64,000 bases of DNA from Brugia malayi. Taxonomy: Eukaryota; Nematoda; Chromadorea; Rhabditida; Onchocercidae. How positions within the stretch are numbered: the first letter of the stretch is position 1; each line of letters begins with the position of its first letter. The position numbers and the translations under genes were made by a program. Below, piece after piece: positions 41,301 to 53,892 of this stretch. Location: contig NW_025062475.1 in the NCBI RefSeq assembly GCF_000002995.4, forward strand, positions 1,240,001-1,304,000, written 5' to 3'. The notes under the pieces were generated by a model, which saw only the letters and a list, made by a program, of their open reading frames with translations, did not search any database and was not told the origin of the DNA.

Positions 41301-43738
41301 CTCAATTCCAACAAATTTTTTAAAATCGTTCTAATCAATCGATTAAACTTTTTAGACTTCTACAAATTTACTACGATAAATGTATGTATATGTTTAAAAA
41401 AAAACAAAAAAAAAAAATTATTTGATTGATTTAGATCATCAAGATTGCGGTGTAGTGAGTATTTCGAATGATATCGATTATCACAAACATTTTGATATTG
41501 ATGATTCTGAAATTAACTTTTTTAAAATCGGCCATTTTGAAATGGAAAAATTTCGGAAGTTTATTTCTATTGCTGGACAGGTGATTTCTCTTTTTTAAAT
41601 ATTGATGAACTAACAGTTATATTATAGTAATTACAAATGAGTAAAATTTTAAATGAAACAATAATTGCTCTATAACTAATTTATTGGCTAGAAAAAAAAG
41701 AAGAAAAAAAATTAATTGTAAATTTAATTGCAAAATTTACAGCTAAAATCTTTTGCTTACTTAAAAAAAATAAAACAGCCAAAAATTTTATTTTCAAATA
41801 TTTGCATAAAGCTAAAAGTTTCATTTTTATCTCATACAATACTAATTAATTAAGCTGAAAAAAATGCGATAAATTGTCACTCATTCAACTTAATAAATTT
41901 AATTTTATATGTATTAATTTAGTAATTTAGTTAATTTTATTCATATTTTTTAATTTATCATTTAATCTGTTAGCTTCTTTTGTAGGTTTTTATTGATATA
42001 ATGCAATCATCATCAAATTGTACAGCTAAACTATCATTAGAATACCGTACGTCGTCATTTAAATTTAGCACAGGTTATAGCAAATTTTTATTGGGTGACT
42101 TTATAAATTGTAAGTTTTCTTTTTCTTTTTTAAAAATGCAAAAAAAAAAAAAAAAAATTTCCATTTTAAAATTTAACTAAGACAAAATGAATTAGACCAT
42201 ATATTAAAGCTAAAATATTTCATCTTTATTCTTACCTCAAACAATAAAAATTTCATTGTTAAATAATTATATTTGGAAATAATTAGTAAATAAATGAAAT
42301 AATTAATAAAATAAATGTCAAAATTTGAGTATAATTTTCAGCTGCTAAAATTACAAGTATATTTCACTGGGAGAATCATTTGTTTGTGGCATTTTATATT
42401 GAACAAACTTCAAATGATGATATGATCAATCGGAATATTATTATTGAATTCGATATTTATAAACCAAATATTCCTCAAAAGTAGCATCATTAATTAATTA
42501 TAAATTAAACGAGAGTAATTTTGAACCTAATTGAATTATTTTAATAAGCCAATAAACAATTGTTGTTTGTAGCAAATTTGTTGATTTGTTCAAATTTTTT
42601 TTTTATTTTTTTAAATTAATTAAAACTTTCAGAATTTTACTTTGTGAAAATGAAGTAAAATGTCTTTGTACATCACCGGATGGAATCAGTGCTGTGTTTG
42701 TTGGCCTGGCAAGTTAGATTATTATTTCATATTTAATTATACTTAAGAAATAATCTTTTTTTAATTTGATACAGCAAAACTAATCTAATTCAAATGAAAT
42801 TCAAAAAAAAAAAATTTCTAGAAAGCATAGAAAGATGAAAAAGTTACCGCTTAGTTCTGTACCAAAAGATTTTGTATTTAATTAAAATATTATTTACTTG
42901 TAATCATGATATTTAAATTTGTACGTAATTTTGCTAAAAGTTTAATTAAACAAAATAAGATTTCAATTTGATATATATTTTAGAGATATTCTGATTTTAT
43001 ATTTGTTTTTTTTTTTTCTTTTTTCTTTTTATAGATTTAATTTAAAAGATTTATAATTTCATTAATCTGATAATTTTATGAACAAATGAAATTATAGCAA
43101 TCAATACATTTTTTTCTCCATTTTAACTTTGCTTTTCCTAATTTATGCAAATTAATTAATTAATGAAAAATAATTTTTTTATCTTTTGATAATATAGAAT
43201 GATGGTAGTTGTATGGCATACGATCTCAGAGAACAAAATTCATTGTTTACAAACAAATTACGATGGCATCAAAACGGTGAAATGTATCCGTTAAGGACGG
43301 CAGCTTATGATACTTCCTTTAAGGCTTTCAATAAGAAAGCATTTGAGGAGGACAATCAATTTGCTATTGTTGCAATTAGCAATATTCCTTCTAACATAAA
43401 CAGGTGATTAATTAATTAATTAATTTTTGTCGTTAGTTTTTAGTGAACTTTGTGCATTTTAAAATATTTACAAAATGATCATTTACAATTTTTGCAATTA
43501 TAATAATTTCAAAACTAGCATTAGTATTCGTTTCAAAATTTAAATTTCAGTTCAGAAACATATCAAATTGTTAGTGTTAACGAAGCTGGCATTGTTATCA
43601 TATGGACAATAATTAATGAAGAGTCAATTCGAATAAATGATCATGATCTTGGTTTACGACCTGGTGCACAATTAAAAATGGCGCAAACGTCGATAATACG
43701 ACCTGATAGAATCCATTTCAGGTTATTTTGTTGTTTAA

Positions 43739-43785
<47 letters not shown>

Positions 43786-45455
43786 TTTATCTTTTGCGAG
43801 TTTAAACTTGAAGTATTTCAAATTTTAGTAGTTTTATTAACAGAAACTGAATGAAAAAAAAATTAGAGTTGTACGAACGAATTTTTATTTGTTTGTAAAC
43901 CAAAACCACAAAATTTGGTTATGTCAAATATTTTTGCTCTTTTTGCATCTGTGATGATAAAATTATCCAATGAGAATAATTACAATTTCTCACAGTTCTT
44001 TTTTTTAAAAAAAAAAAAAAAAATATTTTAAATTTAATTTTTTACTTTCAAAGTAATTTAAATTCATCACGGAAGATGACTGTTAATTGTATGGTAATGG
44101 TACCAATCAATCCAGCACAATTTTTTCTTGGTACAAGTCGTGGCATTATCATCAATTTCATTTCAAACAAAGCAATCAAATTAATTGGTCCACGAATATA
44201 TCGAAATGATTTCGGTTGTTAAAAATTTTTATTTCGTTTAAATTTCCTTTTTAATTTTTAATTTTGTTTTTTTATTTCTATTTTCTAATTTTCATTTAAT
44301 TTTGCTAATGTCAATGAATTTATTATTTTGCTATTAAATTTTTTTAATATTTTTTTTTTTTTAAAGTTATGAAAGTATTTTTATAGTGGTTGGTAATTTT
44401 TGAAAATTTATGTGAAATTTTGTTATTATTTGCTTCTTATAATAAAAAAAAAAAAAGTGCAAATTTTTAGATTTGGCAACAGAGGTGATATGTATTAGTT
44501 TTTCTTTGGAATCAACCTTCTTTTTGGTATTTTATTTGCAATTTTCTTAAAATTTTTCTCATTATTAATGATTTTAATCATATCTTTAACTTATAAATTC
44601 CTCGCCTAACATTTTACTTTATATAATCATTAATTTTCAATTTATTTAAATTTAATTTTTATATTTTTTGCTATTTATTTAAATTTAATTATATTTTTAT
44701 ACTTTTTTATATTCATATGGTTAATTAGGTTGGATTCTCGAGTGGTCACATATCATTATATGAAATTTCTAATGCACAACCGATTTTAACTTTTGAATCT
44801 TCAAAACAAGCACAGCAATCATTGCTACGAGTACTCTTCTCGCCAAGGCTTCTTTCGTTTCCATTTTATCATCAAAATTAAAATCAATAATGTTCTCCTT
44901 ATTTTTGATGATAAAAAATATATGCAATAAATTGTGAACTTTTAATAAATTCAAAAAAAAAAATTAAAATTTTTGAATTGTTCTAAAACTACATTTGAAA
45001 TTTGAAATAAAATATTTCTCATCTAATAATGCCACCGTTAATTTCTTAATTCTTTTAGTAATCCATCCTTATTCTACACAATTCATAGTCATGGTTTATT
45101 ACTAGTATGGGATTTAACCAAAAGTAAGAAACCGGAATATATGGATGATCTAAATTTGAAAGATGACTTGGTGATAACAAAAGCTGAATTACAAATCACT
45201 TCCTCAAGCAATTCATATACAAATCTTTTGGTTTGTAACGAAGTTATATTAATAACATTTTGAAAATCACTATTTTTAAAAATCTATCTTTAGCGAACAT
45301 TTTGAAAAAAAAAAATACATCAGTTTTCATATTTTCAGGCAATCGGTTTCAGTAACGGAGAAGTACAGTTGCATGATTTGGCCATCAATCGTGATAACAG
45401 GAAAGGGAATAAATCGTTATCAAATGTTATCAAAGCATTTCAGTTAGAAATTTAA
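37052..45455 (+). CDS. DYNC2I1: Dynein-2 intermediate chain 1 (WDR60 homologue, 18 exons)
   Basis: WD-repeat intermediate chain of cytoplasmic dynein-2, the motor of retrograde intraflagellar transport in cilia. Exons: 37052-37116, 37576-37699, 38550-39035, 39356-39553, 40256-40379, 40547-40641, 41029-41122, 41435-41580, 41986-42109, 42342-42480, 42633-42708, 43198-43403, 43551-43721, 44054-44214, 44471-44526, 44729-44847, 45059-45230, 45339-45455. The join is in phase, about 890 aa; human WDR60 is near 1066. The N-terminus (1-225) is Lys/Ser-rich, then acidic (DDFEDYSDDFEED). Family landmarks follow in the right order: MFGNTNYTQ (about 360), QTEEVDKETVWTQ (about 380-392), then WD strands VFVGLNDGSCMAYDLRE, DLGLRPGAQLKM, LVGFSSGHISLYEI and GLLLVWDL. 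The intron after 42708 needs a GC donor (GCAAGT). The 44847 junction is either a GC donor or a GT donor at 44857 adding three residues. The upstream X-box fits ciliary expression. Identity rests on remembered family patterns. Confidence 0.9.
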
Positions 45456-45639
45456 CAAGTAAAAAGAAGAGTACGATAGAAATTTTTGCATGTTAAATGA
45501 TAAGAAAAGAAAAATCGTTTGTTAAATTTTGAAAAACAAAATGAAAAGTGTAGAAGTAATTAATTTGTAATTTTTAACAAAATCACAACTTTTAGCAATA
45601 TTTTTATATGGTTAATATATGGTGTGACAGTTGATAATG
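45456..45639. other. 3' flank of the dynein gene
   Basis: AT-rich sequence between the stop codon and the minisatellite. No clear AATAAA was found here, so a variant polyadenylation signal is probably used. Confidence 0.5.
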
Positions 45640-46535
45640 TCATCACATCTATTTGTCACAACATCACTTATCACCGCACTCATTCATTGCAATACAGGTT
45701 ATCACTGCACTTACCATTTATCACATCACAATACTAGTTATCACTGTACCTATCTATTACAATACAAGTTATCACCGTACCTACCAGTTATCACATCACA
45801 ATATTAGTTATCACTGTACCTATCTATTACAATACAAGTTATCACCGTACCTACCAGTTATCACATCACAATATTAGTTATCACTGTACCTATCTATTAC
45901 AATACAAGTTATCACCGTACCTACCAGTTATCACATCACAATACTAGTTATCACTGTACCTATCTATTACAATACAAGTTATCACCGTACCTACCAGTTA
46001 TCACATCACAATATTAGTTATCACTGTACCTATCTATTACAATACAAGTTATCACCGTACCTACCAGTTATCACATCACAATATTAGTTATCACTGTACC
46101 TATCATCCATTACAATACAGGTTATCACCATACTTACCAGTTATCACTGTACAATATTAGTTATCACTGTACCTATCATCCATTACAATACAGGTTATCA
46201 CCATACTTACCAGTTATCACTGTACCTACCATCCATTACAATGCAGTTATCACCATACTTACCAGTTATCACTGTATCTACCATCCATTACAATGCAGTT
46301 ATCACCATACTTACCAGTTATCACTGTATCTACCATCCATTACAATGCAGTTATCATCATACTTACCAGTTATCACTGTATCTACCATCCATTACAATGC
46401 AGTTATCACCATACTTATCAGTTATCACTGTATCTACCATTCATTACAATGCAGGCTATCACCGTACCTACTAGTTATCACATCTAATTATCATTGTAAC
46501 CACCCATTACAATACAGATTATCACCTTATCAATC
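45640..46535. repeat. Higher-order minisatellite with 70-bp and 52-bp units
   Basis: The whole block is built on a GTTATCAC core. From about 45720 to 46110 it repeats with a 70-bp period (for example CTACCAG at 45781, 45851, 45921, 45991 and 46061), each unit having three subunits of 19, 20 and 31 bp. From about 46180 to 46460 it switches to a 52-bp period made of a 19-bp and a 33-bp subunit, about four times. Plus-strand open frames across it encode only repeated Tyr/His/Ser/Thr-rich peptides. It lies 185 bp beyond the dynein stop codon. Confidence 0.93.
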
Positions 46536-49500
46536 ATCGCAATATCTAATGGCACAATTACTTGAATTTCTTGCATATTCCTGAACATTCTTGCAAACAA
46601 AAAAAGAATTAGGAATTACTAGAAGAATTGAGAAATAGAAGAGAAATGACTTTGTGATGTTTAGTCGATCAAATATATCCAACAAATTCAAAAAGCTATA
46701 TGATGTAAAATGTTTTCCATTCTGTGATAATCTAAATATCTGAAAATGCAAGTAATTCATATCAATCATTAATTATTAGACGAATGTTATGATGAAAAAT
46801 TGAATTTGTTAATTTTGATATTTCATAGCTTTTCATTTGATTTTTTGTTTTTTGTTATTGGTTTGAATAGATATAACTTCATATATTTGCCTCAATTCAA
46901 ATGATTTACTGCAATTTACATTCACATTGAATCTTTTTGAATTTCTTTTTCAATTCGTCGAATGATTAAAAAATGAAAATGAAAATTTACTGCATTGAAA
47001 CAAAAAGATTTTAAAAAGTCGATGATAATTTTAACAATTTCTGCCAATTTAGATTTTTTTTTTTTATTCATTCAATATTAAGTTAATCATTCCATTGCGA
47101 GATTTTCATGAGATTAAGCATTCAGGAGTATGCGATGAAATGATATTTGTAAGGAAAAGCGATTAATCTTCAATTATTTTTGGCTACTTGTAAAAGATTA
47201 TAATTGCATTTGAAATCATTCTAATTAAATCGATGAGGAATCTTTCGAGAGTAACTTGAATTAACCAAGGAAGTTAAATTCAAACCGACCATTTGTCTTA
47301 CAATTTGAAAAAAAAAAAAACAAAAACAAAACAAAACAATAAAAGTTGCAAGACACAATTCGAGAATAAGTGATGTACCGAATAGTGATTTAATATTATT
47401 GATCGATTATTGATTGATCGAATGATCGATCTTTCACTTACACATAATTTCTGATGATTTCTTCAATGAAAACAAACAATAATTTTTGCTTTACAATAAT
47501 AATCAATTTTCATATTAAATGCATGAAGATATGATTTTCCAGTGTCTTTTTTGATAGCAATTTAAATTTTGTTAGTTTAAATTTTATTATTTATGTTTAT
47601 CAAAAAAAAATATTTCCTTTATTAGATCAATCAGCAGGTGAATTGATATGATCAGCATTTTTTGGATGAATTGGCTCATTGATATTTTATAATTTTTGCT
47701 TCTTATTTCAAAACGATCTTTTAATGAAGCTTTGATGATAATAATAATAAAATAATGGATGAGAAATCATTAGAAATTTAGTGAAAATATTGAATTTTTT
47801 TTTTTTGGAAATAAATTAATTTCCATGTGCTTATTGTGCTTTACTGTATAGTTTTAAATAACTGCAGTACAGGTAAATGCATGCATGCATGCATTTACCT
47901 GTACTGCGCTATTGTTGCAACAACATTTTCGTTTTATTTAATTTTCGAATCAAAATTGATATTTTTTATTGGTCACTCAAAGCTTAAAAAATTTTCCTCT
48001 ACAAATGGCTTTTTTATTTTTAAATTTAAGAGTTCAAAATTCGTCTTCAGTGTAAATTCATGATTCGTTAATTGCTAATAATAGCTTTTCAGTCCTTTTA
48101 TCTTCTTACTCTTCCTTGATAACATTTAATCAGCTCCTGCGTATCAGATAAATTGATATGTTAATTTTGAGTCAGTTTTAAACCAGATAAATTAATTTAA
48201 TGTTTCCTGAAGCGATAACAACAGATTGAAAGAATTAAATACTAATATTTCAAATCGTTTTAACTGATCTCAGATGCTACTGAAAACATTTGTTGATTAT
48301 TGAAATTTGAAAGCTATTTATTAAATTTACCTCAGTCAATGGAAATTCTATTCTGCTTTTTCTTTTCTCTTAAAAAATTTTCAGCAAATAAAATGCAGTT
48401 ATGTCTAATTTAGGCTATGTTTATTAAATAATTTCTCTTTTTTTTCTTCGATTTCAATTTGATGTCTAAATATTATCTGGTGGTTGCTTTTTGAAAATTT
48501 TTCGAGCCATTCGAAATTCAATAACAAATAGTTGGTTTAACTTTTTTTTTTTTAATGATAGGTTTTATGAATACATTTGAAGATTGTTTATTTAACTCAA
48601 GAAAACCATAAAAAAATTTGAAAAAGTTTAGCAAAGATTTTGTTTAAATTTAAAAACTTCGACTTTTTCATTTTTTTAAATATTGAATATTTTGCCTATA
48701 AAACTGAGTGGAAATTTTATACTTTATTACTAATTATTATGCATCAATAATGTAAAAACAACTGTGATTTTTTCTTTCCATTTTCGAATGCTTTCCTTCA
48801 TAATTCCTTCATTTTTTTCACTTTTACATTTCCTAATTGATTTCTAAAATTTTGCTTCTCACAGATTATACAAAATTTTTTTGTTCAAATTATCTGCTAA
48901 TTGAACAATGCAAAGGAAATTTAATTTTTATTTGAGTATCAAATGTGATAAATTCGAAATTTAAATCTAAACGTTCAGAGTTTGATGTTAGCTTTGAAAA
49001 TTGATTAAAATCTACACGCAAAACAGCAATAGCACCTGTTTATTTTGCTATGAAAAAAATTTTGTTATGGAAATTTATTTGCTTGTTCTGATGAAAATCA
49101 GGGCTTATTTTTAAACTAAAACTTATGTAGGCGATCATCCTGAAAAAATGATTTCTGAGCATATTTTCTCTATCTTTTCTTCTCGTCTCACAAAAAACGA
49201 TAAGGGAGTGATAAGTAAACCGATGTATGATAATAATAAACATTTCCACTAGCATGTTTCTTTGATCTAATTATCCATCAAATTCCAAATTCCTGCCACA
49301 CAAATATCTTTTTACTTTTTTTTTTTTTTTTTTGTTCTTTCTTTCGAGACATATACTTTTGGCATACATATATTTTCCTCCTTAACAATTTCAATAAATG
49401 AAATCGATAATTAACTGATTACTGACTTTTTTACTCTAATTAGTCAATTCTCTGTCATATGATTAGAATAAGTAAAAAGATTAATACAAATATTAGCTGT

Positions 49501-50109
49501 CATTTTTTTTTAGTTTATTCGATTTTATTTTTGAATATATTATTTCGCACTTCAAATTTTACATTTGAATATATCTAACTATTTCAATTATTTATTTACA
49601 TAAAATTTTGCAAAAATTTGAAAATAAATTAGAGCGGAGCTTCTTAGCTGCTAATAAATGTTGAAATGATGCAACATTAACTGTCGATAAATGCAACAGT
49701 CAAAGTTTGATATATATTTGTTTACAATGATATAAGGAAATCGACCATTTCTTTTTTTTTTTTTTGTTTCACTTTTTTTTTTTGCCAGACAATTTTTTAT
49801 TTCCTTTTAGCATTTTCTATTGGTTAAATAATTTCTTATTTGTTTGGTTTATTTGTATTTAAAACACATTACAATTTTATTTTTAGAATGAAAAAATTCA
49901 ACAAATTTTTGTGATAAATTTTCAAATGAATAACAAATTTTTATCTGTGAAAATAAATATATATATGAGAAATTATTCCTATGTTCAGTTGAATGTAAAA
50001 TACTACAAAATCTTGTATCAACTTATTAGAAAATGAAAATTACTTCCTTAATTTAACGTTTTTTTTTTTTTTTTTTTTTGATAAGAATATTCTTCAAATG
50101 TAATTGTCC
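46536..50109. other. Intergenic region with one striking palindrome
   Basis: AT-rich, with no exon series I can support on either strand. The open frames near 46530-46769, 47827-48063 and 49040-49255 lack splice context and have A/T-driven composition. The notable object is the palindrome at 47864-47907. Confidence 0.6.
47864..47907. repeat. Perfect 44-bp palindrome
   Basis: The left arm GCAGTACAGGTAAATGCATGCA, 22 bases, is followed immediately by its exact reverse complement with no loop, and pairing stops at the next base on both sides. The centre is ATGC repeats. It could extrude as a cruciform, or fold to a hairpin if transcribed. Confidence 0.97.
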
Positions 50110-50809
50110 AAAAGACTTTTCGGCAGTGAGATAGAGCAAGATTGAGAAAGGAAAAAATACATTTTATTCCATTTTCAGTTGTTCATGATAGCTTCCAAGA
50201 CTCGAAAATGGTCGTACATTTTCCTTAATGAAAATTCGTCGCGAAGTAATGATAATAAGACTAACGATAAGTGCACTCAGTGAAGAGAATAACATAATTG
50301 GCGCAAATATCGCTAATCCAAAGAGGAATGAGGTGACTGAAACAAAAGCAAAGTGTGAAGAGTTCATTTCAAAAACCAATTCATTAATCTTAGATACAGA
50401 GTTAGAGGATAGTTAAATGATGGTCTAAGTATGGTAGCGTTGAAAATTTTAAGTAATTATATCTCCTACCACTGATAAATTATTTGACGATTAAATATTG
50501 CTAGCATTTTTGTAAAAGCCAATTTCATCTACAATTACGGCGAAAATTTGATAATTGACAATGATGCAAATATGTTGGTTAATTATAAGCCGAGTAATTA
50601 GGACAGATATTTAAAAAAAGAAAAATGCAAGAGACTTACGTTGTACAAGAGCAGCTGACGAATAAATGACAATGCTTGATATGATAATATATAGTGATAA
50701 CAATAGAACGGGAATGGCATTAAATATTATCATTGTTTTAATCAATATAGCAAATCGCCAGTCTAATTCGTCACCAAAAGTAACAGTTGACATTGCTGCA
50801 AGCTACAAT
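50110..50809. repeat. 700-bp segmental duplication, copy 2
   Basis: Partner of 35045-35744, in direct orientation. Right of the unit this copy continues TTATAGTG where copy 1 continues CTCTACTT. On the left both copies share a nearby TAATTGTCC, with four extra bases in copy 1, which may be microhomology used at the breakpoint. Confidence 0.95.
50164..50793 (-). CDS. Small multi-pass membrane protein, copy 2
   Basis: Same unrecognised 108-aa protein as at 35099-35728, with exons 50640-50793 and 50164-50336. Relative to copy 1 it has Thr5 for Ile5, two synonymous changes (one Phe and one Arg codon) and two intron changes. Splice sites, the stop-overlapping AATAAA and the possible TTGCAG leader acceptor are intact, so it is not visibly broken. 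It lies about 1.06 kb downstream of, and on the same strand as, the coding units at 51855-57923. That makes this the more natural place for it to be co-expressed, though the gap is long for an operon. Which copy is ancestral cannot be told from the window. Confidence 0.75.
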
Positions 50810-51854
50810 TTATAGTGTAGCAGAACAAAGTAGTAATTATCAGCACAAGGTTAATTTTTGAAAATCCTTTACAGATTTTTGAGAATATTAGACATTTGTT
50901 GTGTATCATATACATTTTAATTTCTTTTCGATTACTGATTCGGTCTCGAGGTATGAACCATTCAATTTGTTCATCTCGTCACTTGCTGGAAATGCCAAAC
51001 AACAATATAGTAGGAGCAGTTGTCTGCTTAACAACTTTTCCTATAAGTATAAATTGATCAATGTCAATGACTGTTGAACTATTTGAAGCATAATCATATT
51101 TTATGTGCACTGTTTAAATATCTTATGGTTGATCCAAGTTGCATTCAACGAGAAAATCACCAGATTTTGCTGCTTATATAAAATTACTCTGATAGTTTAC
51201 AATAACAAGCATAAGATAAACATTAGGTAATAAGTTACTGGTAAGAAACAAAAGCATAAGTGCAAACTAAAATGTATATGACATTTTTTTTTTTTTAGAA
51301 ATATATCCTAGAATTAAAAAAGCAACAAAAATATCAAACACGTTCGTCATAAAAATAAGAAGAGGTAGATAAAATAATCACAGAAAGTATCCAATTGAAA
51401 TTTTCATGCATATTCGGCTGTAACACATAATAAAACATATTAAGTCATTAATTTTTAATACCATGACAATTATAAATTTCATGATGAATACAAATGAGCA
51501 AAAAAATAAAGTATTCACAAATGGTATATCAAGAAGAAATTTAGCAACCGGAGAAGCTACTTAGTAAGGAGAAAAAGAAAGAACTGAACAAAAGACGAAA
51601 AAAAAAAAAAAAAAACCGTAAAAAATAGTAACTGATGGGGTCAGGCATTTGTTTCAAGAAACAAAAATGTTAAAAGTAATTCTTATACATGTATTTACAA
51701 GAATAACAGTGCAAGTTTTTTTTTTTGAGCAAATTCGCATTCGCACTAATAATATCAATAAGACAACTGATATATTCTAAAAAAAAAAAAACAAAACGAG
51801 AAATAAAAAAAAAACCTATTATGTCTACAACAATTTATTATGTATTCTTGACAA
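50810..51854. other. Spacer between minus-strand genes
   Basis: It contains the likely polyadenylation signal of the upstream unit (TTTATT at 51834-51839 on the plus strand, about 16 bp past its stop). Around 50940-51020 there is a less AT-rich patch. I see no exon. Confidence 0.5.
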
Positions 51855-53854
51855 TTATCCCATTTCCGCCGGTATTTCTGGAATCTTACTGTTAGCAATT
51901 CGCTCAAAACCATTCATCTTCATTAATTTTCGACATATTGCAAGAGCTCGTTCTTCGTGCACAATATTGAAACAATCAGGCTAGAAGCAGGAAAAGCATT
52001 AAATTGCTTTCATTTTTATAAAGATAAAAATGAACTAGCGTAAACAAAATAGTTTTGCACCAATCTAATCAAAAAAAAAAAATCTCTGCCCGTGCAGCTT
52101 TAAGTGAAATAAGTATTTTAAATTACACCGCACTGAATGGAGCATATGGTAAGGAAGATTTTTTAATAGGAATACACATCAGAAACAGGTGATCATCGTA
52201 GTATCATTTACGATGGAGAAAAGATAATTTTTTTTAGCAAACTGAAATTCAAATGGTTTATCTAGAAAAGTATGAAGAAACAATTAGCAAAAATAGAAGC
52301 TATATACACCATTTTTTTTTTTTTTTTTTATAGCTCAAGATCCAATAAAAGACTCAAAAATGATCGTAATGATCGTTGGAAAAAACAACTATCTCATTTC
52401 TCATTTTAGGTTTAACTAATTTCATTCAAATATTTTAAATATGTGGCTATGTGAGATTCTTTGTGAGATTATATGTATTAAGATAAGATCAGTCATCTAA
52501 ATTTTTTAACCATTTTTAGAATTAAAGAAAGCAGTATTTGTTTTATTATAGCTTACTTTATAAAAGTAATTATAATTAATTAAACAAAAAAGTAAAGGTC
52601 TTAGCTATAGAATGTTCATCGCAATATGAATAACAGCTAAATCATTTGAATCACTAAAAGCATACCGTCACTTCGGAAAGTGGAATTCCAAGTTCTTCAT
52701 TTATTTCGTCCATTGTTATTTGATAATTCAGATAATGCATTATATCACGGAGAAGAGCATTTCCTGAAAAGAATTAGGTAGTTTTCCGAAATAGAAATTT
52801 TAAATTTAAATCAGATCTAACAATCAATAGACGCTTCATTCTAAAAGAACCTCAAATGAAAAAGTTTCACAGAATTCCAGAACCAACAAAATTAGTACTA
52901 CAGATTTATCATACCATTATCATGCTAGAAACATCCAATTTCTTGATCAATGAAATATAATTTGAAATAATGCTTTCTAATTATTTAGAAGACAATATCA
53001 AATTTTAACAAAAGCTATAATGGAATAAACAATGATATAGATATGCTGTTTTTCTGTTGTGAAAAAGTTTTAAGTAGGCCAAAATTTGCCAAAATAACGA
53101 ACCATTTTCATTTACGCTTACAAAATTACGAAGGCGCGCATTTGAAAGTACTTTTATACAAAGTTTATCCATTTCGTTGATCCACGTACCAATATCCTAA
53201 AATATTAATTAAAATATTAATTTCTAAAGATTTTCTTTCTAAAAAATCAAGTCATTGGTAGACATTTGAATTTAAAACAAAAGCGAAAACACCACAAAAC
53301 TGATACCTTCTTGACAGAAATGTTGTTTTCTAGATTTTCTGACAATTTTGAATCCCATCCATTCATAATTCTGAAGCAAGAAAAGATTTTTGCAAGAAGA
53401 AATTAGAAAAATTATGTTTGTAAATAAAACTGAAAAAAACTGAGCATCAAAAAATTGAAGTAAAATTTAAAGATTTATATAGACTAACTGGTTGCTGATA
53501 ACGAGGTGTGAACTGGAGCCAACATTGTTCCTCATCTGCAGATTATTTGCATCTTTTGTGTTTGCTAATTTCAGCATGACCAAATAACCAAAAATAAAAA
53601 AGAAAAGAAAAATTAAAATTAAAAAAAAATTCAAAATTTTAAATCGTATTCACTAAAACAGTAAAAATTAAACACAGAAATGAAAATAACCTTAGTTTCA
53701 ATGTTTTGAACATGTAGCAGTGAATCACATTCCTTCTCCGAATAATCTCTAAATAAAATGAAATTTATTAAAATAAAAATAGGTACAATTCACTGCTTCG
53801 ACAATATTAAAAGAGTCCATCATATATTTAAAAATATAATAATCAAATAAATAA

Positions 53855-53892
<38 letters not shown>

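Noticed and set aside
45640..46535. Repeat block resembling a CRISPR array, with plus-strand open frames
   Set aside because: The repeats are contiguous subunits of one motif without unique spacers, and the setting is eukaryotic. The open frames encode only tandem-repeat peptides in several overlapping phases.
47827..48063. 78-codon open frame near 47827
   Set aside because: It runs through the palindrome, and its composition is explained by that and by A/T tracts.
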